Positions 10,604 to 19,080 of a stretch of 26,301 nt of DNA are shown in pieces. The stretch is taken from positions 134,824 through 161,124 of the forward strand of contig NW_003134352.1 in NCBI RefSeq assembly GCF_000003605.2. Direction: 5' to 3'. The translations under genes and the position numbers were made by a program. Source of the DNA: Saccoglossus kowalevskii (lineage: Eukaryota > Hemichordata > Enteropneusta > Harrimaniidae). A model generated the notes under the pieces. That model searched no databases and was not told the origin of the DNA. It saw only the letters and a list, made by a program, of their open reading frames with translations. How positions within the stretch are numbered: the stretch's first letter is position 1; each line of letters begins with the position of its first letter.

Positions 10604-10740
10604 TTAACCTTTTGAATGCCTTAATTTTTGCAACATATATTTTATATATTTTAATAAATTTTTTGGACAAATTAGGCATAATCTAACATTGCCTACAGAA
10701 AAGAAAAAAAGATGAATTTTATTAATGGTAACACTAGTTG
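10604..10740 (+). mobile_element. Truncated TTAA-type MITE, family B left part
   Basis: TTAA (10604-10607) is followed by CCTTTTGAATGCC, close to the terminal repeat CCCTTTAGTGCC read inward from the right end of the element at 23881-24098. The bodies also match. TTTTGGACAAATTAGGCATA and the following ATCTAACATTGCC here correspond to TTTTGGACCAAATTGACATA and ATTTCGCATTGG there. No right terminus is seen before the next element begins at 10868, so the 3' part looks lost. Confidence 0.5.
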
Positions 10741-10867
10741 ATTTGTAGAATGACATGTTTTTTGCTTCCTCCTAAATAATTATTCCTATTAAATTTAATA
10801 ATTTTTGAGCAACTGGACATAAATTCTCATCTTGATCAAGTCTTAGAATATGGGAAAATTATGATGT

Positions 10868-11111
10868 TTAACCTTTTCACCACCAGTTCCCTTTTTTCAT
10901 CACAAATTCACAAAATAGTCCTGTTTATAGTCTGCAATTTCGTTCAGAAGACTAGGACTAAAATAGTCACATTTTTTGAGTAAAAACTAAAAATTGACTT
11001 AAATTTTGTCTGATGGCTCCAAAATCAGGGTTCATTTCCTTAAAATGTTGAAGAATATAAGAAAATGTGCAAAAAAATGTGGGCGAGAAAGTATGGTAGT
11101 GAAAAGGTTAA
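10868..11111. mobile_element. TTAA-flanked MITE, family A copy 1
   Basis: Terminal inverted repeats CCTTTTCACCACCA (from 10872) and TGGTAGTGAAAAGG (to 11107) match at 13 of 14 positions. Both ends are bounded by TTAA (10868-10871 and 11108-11111), the target duplication of piggyBac-type transposition (established). The 236-bp interior has no ORF. A second copy lies at 21583-21799. They share TTTTTTGAGTAAAAACT, GTCTG.T.GCTCCAAAA and GGTTCAT blocks in the same order, with roughly four fifths of bases alike by eye. The piggyBac-like assignment rests on the ends only. Confidence 0.8.
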
Positions 11112-11436
11112 AATATTGACACTGACATTGTATGTCATCACTGCTAGAAAGAATGAATTCACTTTGAGTATTTCTGATCAAGTGATTAAATGTTCCCTTT
11201 TAAAACAATCAATAATGCCACAACAGATAGCATCTGATGAATAACACTCAAACTATGTTCCAATGATCAACTTATTTTACAATTCTCATCATGTCTGTTT
11301 GATTCTATGACAATCAATTGAATTTGTGCCTCTAACAATCATACATTTTGCAGTTGTGTAAAAACAATTTAATCATTGTTTTTCATCATTGTTTTCAATT
11401 TCTTCACAATTTTGAGTTGCTATGGAGCAATTATTA
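11112..11436. other. Short AT-rich spacer
   Basis: No gene or repeat was recognised between the TTAA element and the hairpin-headed element at 11437. Confidence 0.4.
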
Positions 11437-11489
11437 GTCCCCGTTCGGACGCAGTCCGAAAACGGGGACTTATGTTTTGCCCTGTGTGC

Positions 11490-11518
11490 GTCCGTTCGTC
11501 CGTCCGTCCGTCCGTCCG
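11490..11518 (+). repeat. (TCCG)n microsatellite at gap edge
   Basis: A run of TCCG units with one TTCG variant leads straight into the N block. The repeat probably caused the assembly break, so its true length is unknown. Confidence 0.9.
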
Positions 11519-12190
11519 NNNNNNNNNNNNNNNNNNNNNNNNNNNNNNNNNNNNNNNNNNNNNNNNNNNNNNNNNNNNNNNNNNNNNNNNNNNNNNNNNN
11601 NNNNNNNNNNNNNNNNNNNNNNNNNNNNNNNNNNNNNNNNNNNNNNNNNNNNNNNNNNNNNNNNNNNNNNNNNNNNNNNNNNNNNNNNNNNNNNNNNNNN
11701 NNNNNNNNNNNNNNNNNNNNNNNNNNNNNNNNNNNNNNNNNNNNNNNNNNNNNNNNNNNNNNNNNNNNNNNNNNNNNNNNNNNNNNNNNNNNNNNNNNNN
11801 NNNNNNNNNNNNNNNNNNNNNNNNNNNNNNNNNNNNNNNNNNNNNNNNNNNNNNNNNNNNNNNNNNNNNNNNNNNNNNNNNNNNNNNNNNNNNNNNNNNN
11901 NNNNNNNNNNNNNNNNNNNNNNNNNNNNNNNNNNNNNNNNNNNNNNNNNNNNNNNNNNNNNNNNNNNNNNNNNNNNNNNNNNNNNNNNNNNNNNNNNNNN
12001 NNNNNNNNNNNNNNNNNNNNNNNNNNNNNNNNNNNNNNNNNNNNNNNNNNNNNNNNNNNNNNNNNNNNNNNNNNNNNNNNNNNNNNNNNNNNNNNNNNNN
12101 NNNNNNNNNNNNNNNNNNNNNNNNNNNNNNNNNNNNNNNNNNNNNNNNNNNNNNNNNNNNNNNNNNNNNNNNNNNNNNNNNNNNNNNNNN
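11519..12190. other. Assembly gap (672 N)
   Basis: This is an unbroken run of N with no sequence information. The long frames across it in several phases are produced only by the absence of stops in N. Confidence 1.
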
Positions 12191-12343
12191 TTCCAGAACC
12201 GGATCTCAGTCATGCATGGATGGATTTTGTTCAGATTTAGCACAATGTGTTGTACATATGCAGGTGCATTTCGGTCATGATCTGCTTTGAATGTATATGT
12301 CACTCAAATATGAACGGAACGGGGACGTGTCATTGACAATGAC

Positions 12344-13020
12344 TTGTTGTTAAAATGGCAAAGTCCATATTTGTGATCTTTCACAAAATAAAGTTGAACT
12401 ATATTTTCATATTTTTCCAAAAATTAATATCAAAACCTGTAACCAATAAGAAAATTTGATAAATGTGGTTCAAAACTAATGAAAAAATTATAGACAAAAG
12501 TTGCCTTAACAATTTGGAGTGAAATAGGTCTGTATTGTTAAAAGAAATAAAGTGGTGGATCTAAAGCTCACATTTCCGCCTTATCCAGTGTGAATAAAAT
12601 AATAATTATGCATTATCAGACTTCTGATAGCTAATCTCAATGTTGATAATGAAATGGTGCATTAAACTCACTATAAATTGATTTAAATGTTTGTTGTCAT
12701 GCTTTGTTAATTCCATAAGTCTTTTCCATAATTGGATAGAATCACATCAGTATGTGGTGTAGTTTGCACCATTTAAATATTAGAAACTCCTTTTCAATTA
12801 GTCTGTAAACACACATGGGGTTTCTAGTTTCAGTCCACCATAAATAAGGAGCTCAGTTTACAACTCCTGGAGTGGTGACTTTAGTTCAGTTCAGTTCAGT
12901 GAAATATGTGTTTGTTATTGTCGTATTCTCTTTGCGGCACTTGCATGATGGTGAACGCAAAAAAGCTATTTGTGAAATCAGTTTTTATTGCTGTTCTTCA
13001 AGGTCTTGCAAATACACCAA
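12344..13020. other. Non-coding stretch
   Basis: AT-rich DNA with no gene recognised. A (TTCAG)n stretch lies near 12883-12899. CCACCA...AGGAG pairing with CTCCT...TGGTG makes a weak hairpin around 12836-12877. An 86-codon frame at 12872-13132 runs through the 56-bp duplication and is not supported. Confidence 0.45.
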
Positions 13021-13132
13021 TCAGCACATTTCCTGTTTAGGGAACCAATCAAGCAGCTTGTATCATAAGTTACTGATCAGCACATTTCATGTTAAGGAAA
13101 CCAATCAAGCAGCTTGTATCATAAGTTACTGA
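13021..13132 (+). repeat. 56-bp tandem duplication
   Basis: 13021-13076 and 13077-13132 are the same unit, beginning TCAGCACATTTC and ending CATAAGTTACTGA. They differ at three positions (53 of 56 identical). This is a local duplication with no known function. Confidence 0.95.
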
Positions 13133-13265
13133 ATGATATAAGAAATGTGAATTTTTCAGCATTGATTCATTTCAAAAGCTTCGAAAAACATAATTAAATT
13201 AAATTTTGACAAGAATAATTAAGCAACAATACACTACAGATAGTTTAGTTAATACCTTATTATAT

Positions 13266-13517
13266 CTTTGACCCTCTCCATACTAATAATCTTGAAACAT
13301 TGCCTTGAATTTGCTCATTAACTATGTAAATTTATTCTAACACACACTTTCATCTCTGTGGCAACTATCAGTTGGACAGCATATTCAGAAAACATGTAAC
13401 TGTCACTTTTATTGTTAAATTACATTAGCATATTCATCAACATCACCCTTACCCAATAACCATGCAAGCAAAAGTGCTCAAGACAGCATTTTTAGCCTAG
13501 TATGGAGAGGGCCAAAG
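13266..13517. mobile_element. MITE with 20-bp terminal inverted repeats
   Basis: The left terminus CTTTGACCCTCTCCATACTA (13266-13285) and the right terminus TAGTATGGAGAGGGCCAAAG (13498-13517) are complementary at 19 of 20 positions. They enclose 252 bp with no ORF. A target duplication is not clear, and only one copy is visible, so the superfamily is undetermined. Confidence 0.75.
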
Positions 13518-13852
13518 AACTCACAAAATAATAGGAAGGTATAACCAGGCTTCATGTGCCCTTTCTACCACAATTGCTGATAATCAGACCTTATGTTTGA
13601 CATGATACTTTTGTTTGAATATGTTTGGAGAATATAGTATGACAGAAATAGTAAGATGACCACGACACTAGCATTTACTGTTAAGTACTGGTATTCCCAT
13701 TTTTCTGGAGACTCAGTTAACTCCCATGAAAAAGTGAAAATAACATGCCCAACCGTACATATGGAAATTACTGTGTTTTTTGTGTGTGCAGTGTACCTAA
13801 TGATACATTCCTCTGTCACTATAGAAATGAATGACACAAAGAATGACAAAAA
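13518..13852. other. Stretch with overlapping open frames, not called
   Basis: A 94-codon minus frame (13565-13849) and a 75-codon plus frame (13656-13883) overlap head to tail. The minus one has hydrophobic segments (VVVILLFLSYYIL). Neither shows a recognisable domain, splice context or good start. They are recorded because two long frames in one AT-rich place are slightly unusual, but they are most likely chance. Confidence 0.3.
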
Positions 13853-14235
13853 TGGTGCTGCTGTTTGTAGTCTGTGTCAATAAATTTTACCTGAAGTAAC
13901 AGTCACCTCTCCTGGCATTGAAACTAATACTAGTACATGTAAGCCCTGCAAAATCAGAACAGAATGTATTTTTTGGTATATCAACTCTGTTTCTTCTTAG
14001 CTCTAGGAATTTTAGCTGACAGTACAGTGTAGTGGTCATGCACCCCTCTTGGCATTAATGTATCACCTTATATTTGAAATTTACTCATGATTACAACAGA
14101 AAGGTCTTGTAATTGCTAGTCTATATCAAGTCTATTTCCTTTCATCGGGTCAAGGAATATTAGCTGAAAGTAGCAGTCTCCTCTCCTGGCATTGAAGCTA
14201 AGCTCATCCAATTGGAAGCTCAACACAACAGACTA
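13853..14235 (+). repeat. 137-bp tandem triplet (diverged)
   Basis: The anchor (C/T)TGGCATT occurs at 13912, 14049 and 14186, with exact 137-bp spacing. Around it each unit carries a ...TTTAGCTGA.AGTA.CAGT... block and a C(A)CCTCT block. The ATTTTACCTGAAGTAACAG, ATTTTAGCTGACAGTACAG and ATATTAGCTGAAAGTAGCAG versions can be lined up. Identity is only moderate, so the triplication is old. Confidence 0.75.
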
Positions 14236-14247
14236 ATGCTCATTGTA

Positions 14248-14307
14248 ATTTTGCAGGGTTTAGTTTCAATTGCCTGGAGATTGGAGTCACTGTTAACAGG
14301 TGAAATT
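14248..14307 (-). repeat. Inverted copy of the 137-bp unit
   Basis: Read on the minus strand, this segment matches 13883-13954: AATTTCACCTG, TTAACAGTGACTCC, GCAATTGAAACTAA, then CCCTGCAAAAT, against AATTTTACCTG, AGTAACAGTCACC, GGCATTGAAACTAA and CCCTGCAAAAT. About 14 bases present in the left copy (TACTAGTACATGTA region) are absent. With the direct copies it makes a long imperfect foldback of about 425 bp. Confidence 0.7.
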
Positions 14308-15074
14308 CCATGACCTATAGTTAGGTTGATAATACCGGTAGTTCCAGTTTCTACCGAGTGACTGTTTTTTGTTTTTTTTTCGAACGACTGAAATTCATTG
14401 ACCTAAATACATACTACGTACATTGTATCTTTGAACACATCCTTACAGTTCACGGAGTGTAGCAGAATTCTTTTTAATATGTAGGTATAGTACTAGTTTT
14501 CCCTGATGCCCACCAGGTTACATGCATATACTGTTTAAGTAAGATACAAATTCTTGAGCTCTTATCATACAGATTTAGCCTCTAATACTACTAAAATTGC
14601 TTTCTGGTTTAGTGATCTGTATCTTAAGAAAAGAACAGGAAAGTATGAATGGGGTTATCGCCCTCAGAAACAGATTTTATAGTGACTATATAATCAAATC
14701 ACAATGAGCTAACTCGTGTACTATTAATAGTCATAATATTTTTAAATTTACATATTATTCATATTCAGTGTTGATTATGTTTCTGACTATCGCTTTAAAC
14801 AAAAATCACTTAAAATTGAACTTTTTTGTTATTAATAAAGTCAAAACAAAGTCCCTACAATGAATTATAATTACTTACTTTAATACTCATTTTAATAGCC
14901 TATAGTGAAAAAATTCAAAGTTATGGCTACAAAAATACCGGTAACATGAGTGCACTTTAATTTGCTTCAAGGAAAAGGTTGCATTAGATAAGTTCACACA
15001 TCCCCTCTAGTAATTGCTCTTATTTCAATGGACTTTGTGAATTAATTCAGTGTTTAACCTTTTTGGCAGTGATT
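14308..15074. other. Non-coding stretch before the minisatellite
   Basis: No gene was recognised. Two ACCGGTA-type palindromic words occur (about 14333-14340 and 14937-14943). TTTAACCTTTTTGGCAGTG at 15053-15071, just before the tandem array, resembles the TTAA-CCTTTT ends of the MITEs elsewhere in the window. Confidence 0.45.
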
Positions 15075-15885
15075 GGTCAAAATAGCAGCATAGTAGGTCA
15101 ACATTATAGTGATATTAGTCAATATAACAAAATAGCAGGTCAACATTATAGTGATGTTAGTCAATATAACAAAATAGCAGGTCAACACTTTAGTGATATG
15201 GTCAATATAGCAACATAGCAGATCAATTATTCAATATTATAGTGATGTGGTCAATATAGCGACATAAGTCAATATTACAATGATATGGTCAATATAGCAA
15301 CATAGCAGGTCAACATTATATTGATATGGTCAATATAGCAGCATAGCAGGTCAACATTATATTGATGTTGGTCAATATAGCAACATAGCAGGTCAACATA
15401 GTGATCTGGTCAATATAGCAATTTAGCAGGTCAACATTATAGTGATCTGCTCAATATAGCAACATAGCAGGTCAATATTATAGTGATGTGGTCAATATAG
15501 CAACATAGGTCAACATTATAGTGATATGGTTAATATAGCAGCATAGCAGGACAACATGTTGATGTTGGTCAATATAGCAACATAGCAGGTCAACATTATA
15601 GTGATCTGGTCAATATAACAATATAGCAACATAGCAGGTCAATATTATAGTGATGTGGTCAATATAGCAACATAACAGGTCAACATTATAGTGATGTGGT
15701 CAATATAGCAGCATAGCAGGTCAACATTATAGTGATGTGGTCAATATAGCAACATAGCAGGTCAACATTATAGTGATGTTAGTCAATATAAAAACCAATA
15801 CAATAACATAGCAACTCAACATTATTGTGTAGCAGGTCAACATTGGAGTTATGTTGGTCAATTTAACAACATAATCAATATAGCA
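15075..15885 (+). repeat. Minisatellite, 41-bp dimeric unit, irregular part
   Basis: The unit is two related halves, GGTCAACATTATAGTGATGT (20 bp) and a 21-bp half beginning GGTCAATATAGCAACATAGC. The array is repeated about 20 times with many small deletions and point changes. Examples are the shortened half near 15386-15405 and the disturbed stretch at about 15784-15880. Both halves begin GGTCAA, which suggests the dimer arose from a roughly 20-bp ancestor. Minus-strand open frames here are only translations of the repeat. Confidence 0.95.
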
Positions 15886-16605
15886 GGTCAATGTTATAGT
15901 GATGTGGTCAATATAATGACGTAGCAATTGAAAATTATATAGCGATTTAGGTCAATATAATTACATAGTAGGTCAATATTATAGTGATGTGGTCAATATA
16001 GTGACATAACAGTTGAAAATGGTATAGCGATGTAGGTCAATATAATGACATAGCAGGTCAATATTATTGTGATGTGGTTAATATAATGACATAGCAGTTG
16101 AAAATTATATTGCGATGTAGGTCAATATAATTACATAGTAGGTCAATATTATAGTGATGTGGTCAATATAGTGACATAGCAGTTGAAAATGGTATAGCGA
16201 TGTAGGTCAATATAATGACATAGCAGGTCAATATTATAGTGATGTGGTCAATATAATGACATAGCAGGTCAATATTATAGTGATGTGGTTAATATAATGA
16301 CATAGCAGTTGAAAATTATATAGCGAAGTAGGTCAATATAATTACATAGTAGGTCAATATTATAGTGATGTGGTCAATATAGTGACATAGCAGTTGAAAA
16401 TGGTATAGCGATGTAGGTCAATATAATGACATAGCAGGTCAATATTATAGTGATATGGTCAATATAATGACATACCGGTAACAGTTGAAAATTATATAGC
16501 GATGTAGGTCACTATAATTACATAGTAGGTCAATATTATAGTGATGTGGTCAATATAGTGACATAGCAGTGAAAATTGTGTAGCGATGTAGGTCAATATA
16601 ACACA
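15886..16605 (+). repeat. 170-bp higher-order repeat, four units
   Basis: The same half-units are organised into an eight-part, 170-bp block with lengths 20, 21, 23, 21, 20, 21, 23 and 21. Third and seventh positions use a distinct 23-bp half beginning GTTGAAAA. The two halves of the block are told apart by GTTGAAAATTATATAGCG against GTTGAAAATGGTATAGCG, and by ATAATTACATAGTA against ATAATGACATAGCA. Units are 15886-16055, 16056-16225, 16267-16436 and 16437 to about 16605. One extra 41-bp dimer (16226-16266) sits between units two and three, and unit four has a 6-bp insertion making ACCGGTA near 16474. Unit-to-unit identity is very high, far above half-unit identity, which is the signature of recent block amplification. 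Confidence 0.95.
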
Positions 16606-18740
16606 CAAGAAAAACTGTCATGCATGGATGATAAACAATATACAAAAAAATCAAGTAAACAGTCAAATTGACACGATAATTTCATTCAACATATGTGTCA
16701 CATTTTCATTTATTTGTTTATTTTATTACTTATACATGTATTCAATAGCAAGTAATGTTTGGATGAAAAACGATGTGATTTATAATCCCTGTGGGGTTTG
16801 TAAAAAAATAACATGTCTGTACCATTTATTTATTTTTTTATATTGTATCTAGTAGTAATTTGTTTGTATTGGTGGTTGTATAGAGCTTCCATGATTATGA
16901 TGAGAGCTGGCGGTTCTGTGGAAATACAAATATTTTGTCAGATACAGTACATGTATGTGTCATCTGTTTGGATAACTCAAATTATTAGATTGTGTATTAG
17001 TATTTTTTCCAAAAACCTCTATCAAGACTTCAGCAAATTGTGTTTCTTTGAAGTAAAATTGAATGGGAATCTAGGAAGTAAAAAGATTTGATACATACAA
17101 ATTGTAGCTGCGTGTGGTCTAAATGCTATAAATACATGTGTTAGCTGCAGATGAAATAAATGTATACATCTACATCTTTCTTTTCAATCATCCATAACTT
17201 CCTTTGACGTGGTCAATTATAGAAAACCTTCAAATATAGTTGGAATGAGCGCCAAACACCATTAGGCTTATGACTTCCTTATATCTACACTACAATCACA
17301 ATATCTGTAATTTGCTAGGTTTCAATGTAGTTTTCTTTCTGTTCTCGCATATTACGCTAACATTCATTACTAAATGGTAAGTTTCCATGACAACATCACT
17401 TGATGATCTAGCTACAAATTTCAATCACTCATGGTTGTTGGTTGTCTTGGAAACGAGCTAAGATTGTTTTCAACCCTACTCGCCATTAGTCCTCTTATTT
17501 TATTCATGGATATCAGGTTCATTTTTTAGATTTTACGTCATACGAGTAACTTAAAATTTAATGGTTTAAAGCCATTGGCAAGGATTTGGTTGCCATAGTG
17601 ATGAAACAATATGGAGGAAATTATAATCCTATTTACAGGCGTAATACAGTTGAAGATGTCAAAATGAAAACTGTAACTGGCAATTAAATGACAACTGAAA
17701 CTTATAAATTTGGAAACATTGAATGGACTCTGTCATCAGAAGACCACATGTTTGATTCTTTGTTTTTACCTTCATTAAAAACACCACAATTCAAATGCAA
17801 TATGGTGGAAATTGACTTACATAAATACATCTTGAAGTATGTACCTTAAGATAACAAAATATCTTGAATATAATCAAGCATGACACGTATTTTTTTTTTT
17901 TATGTTGGGTATTTATCAGCTTACTGTGCATTTAATTTTTCGGTTAGTTTCACTACGTGCACATATTCAGTTATAACTACGGAGCACTTTACAGATGAAC
18001 TCTGAGAACATTCATAGAGCTTACTGGTGTCTTGGGACTATTATGTGCCATATTTGATGGTCTGAATTTGTGTGAAGTGTGGAAATTATATAATAATTCT
18101 TTTCATCTGTCAGATTCCTGCCAATCTTTCTGCTCAAATTTTTGCTAATGATTTTGAATAGTGTTCCAACATGTGCATGGATTTATGAAGATTTGCTTCT
18201 GTCGCGAAACGCAGTAAAGCAAAACAAGGAAGAATTCTGGGAAATTCTTGTTTTTTTTTTTCGTGCACTGTTGTCAAAATCAGACATCAAATATTTAACA
18301 TAATATCAAGTCCCAAGATCCCAATAAAGCTGTATGTGTGCAGAAAACAGTGTAGTATGGCACACCAGAAGACATTCCTGTAATTTAAAAATCCCCCACA
18401 GCATTTCAGTTGGATTTTTAGAGAAGGTGAAATACAAATTGATGTATCATGGTTCAATATATTCTACTTATTCAATGAACGAAATTTACGATAGTCCATT
18501 TGCATCGGACAATCATTTGGGGGGGGGGCACAATATTTATATGCAATATTTATACTTCAGTACAGTATTATAATTTCACTGAACAGATTATCCGTTTTGA
18601 ACTTTGCTACTTACCTCCAGATACATGTAGATATTCTAGTAGATCAGCAATTTGTAATATTTGTTTAGATTAAAAATCAATAAAAATTAATGGACAACTA
18701 CATTTCCAGTTTTTCAGAGTGGTTTTCCAACTCAACAACC
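16606..18740. other. Non-coding stretch, nothing firm
   Basis: AT-rich DNA. Frames of 74 codons (16628-16852) and 92 codons (16813-17091) begin with ATG, overlap, and are rich in I, F, Y and L as random AT-rich sequence would be. Neither is recognised and neither is called. A 10-G run lies at about 18518-18527. AATAAA at 18322 has no associated gene. Confidence 0.45.
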
Positions 18741-19080
18741 ATTTATTTGTATCTCAAACATGCCTAAGCCAATTTCATTCAAACTTGACACGTATATAAT
18801 ATACATACGCACATGCATTTGTTTTGTGATTCAATTCAATTAGTACTAAAAATTCATCAAAATTAAGCATTTCTCTCATACCGAAACCAGATTTCAGTCA
18901 TGCATGGACATATTTCATTCAAACATGGTATGTCCATTGAACAGAATGGTTCCTTGATGCACATAATTTTTTCAAATCAGATTTAAAATGGCCAACTAGC
19001 AGCCATTTTGTTTTAACAAATGCAGTTCCAGTGTCTTATCTCTGACATTCAAACTTTACACATCTTTGCCGTTTTTATGA
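18741..19080 (+). mobile_element. Fragment related to interior of the 11.4-kb element
   Basis: ACCAGATTTCAGTCATGCATGG (about 18887-18906) aligns with ACCGGATCTCAGTCATGCATGG just right of the assembly gap (about 12197-12220). Within the fragment a motif (AT.TC...CATGC...ATTTCATTCAAAC) recurs at about 18748 and 18890, and a shorter ATCTCTGACATTCAAACTTTACAC at about 19040. The element interior may therefore be built of repeats of about 145 bp. No termini are visible here, so it is a fragment. Confidence 0.45.

Larger units (their letters stand above)
11437..12343 (+). mobile_element. Hairpin-headed dispersed element with assembly gap
   Basis: The left end is a long stem-loop at 11437-11469, with GTCCCCG-TTCGGA pairing with TCCGAAAACGGGGAC. 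It is followed by ACTTATGTTTTGCC and then GTGTGCGTCCG running into a TCCG repeat. The right side carries GAACGGGGAC (12317-12326), the exact reverse complement of the left terminus GTCCCCGTTC (11437-11446). Next to it is a 7-bp hairpin GTCATTG-A-CAATGAC (12329-12343). The piece between the gap and the right end (ACCGGATCTCAGTCATGCATGG) has a diverged relative at 18880-18925. Most of the interior is unknown sequence (N), so any coding content cannot be judged. Frames that appear to cross it are artefacts. The superfamily is undetermined. Confidence 0.6.

Noticed and set aside
11376-12303. Open frames of 267-304 codons across 11376-12303 on both strands
   Set aside because: They are open only because the 672 N positions contain no stops. 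The readable ends are repeat sequence.
13565-13883. Overlapping plus and minus frames with a possible membrane segment
   Set aside because: No recognisable family, start context or splice sites were found, and the plus frame runs into the 137-bp repeat.
15727-15927. 66-codon minus-strand frame with repeated LTCYIDHITI-like pattern
   Set aside because: It is the translation of the minisatellite. Its pattern follows the 41-bp DNA repeat, not protein constraint.
15075-16605. CRISPR-like array
   Set aside because: Adjacent units are all related to one another with no unique spacers, and the context is animal DNA.
16628-17091. Two overlapping ATG-started frames (74 and 92 codons) rich in hydrophobic residues
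   Set aside because: Composition is what random AT-rich DNA gives. There are no domain, splice or promoter signals, and the frames overlap each other.
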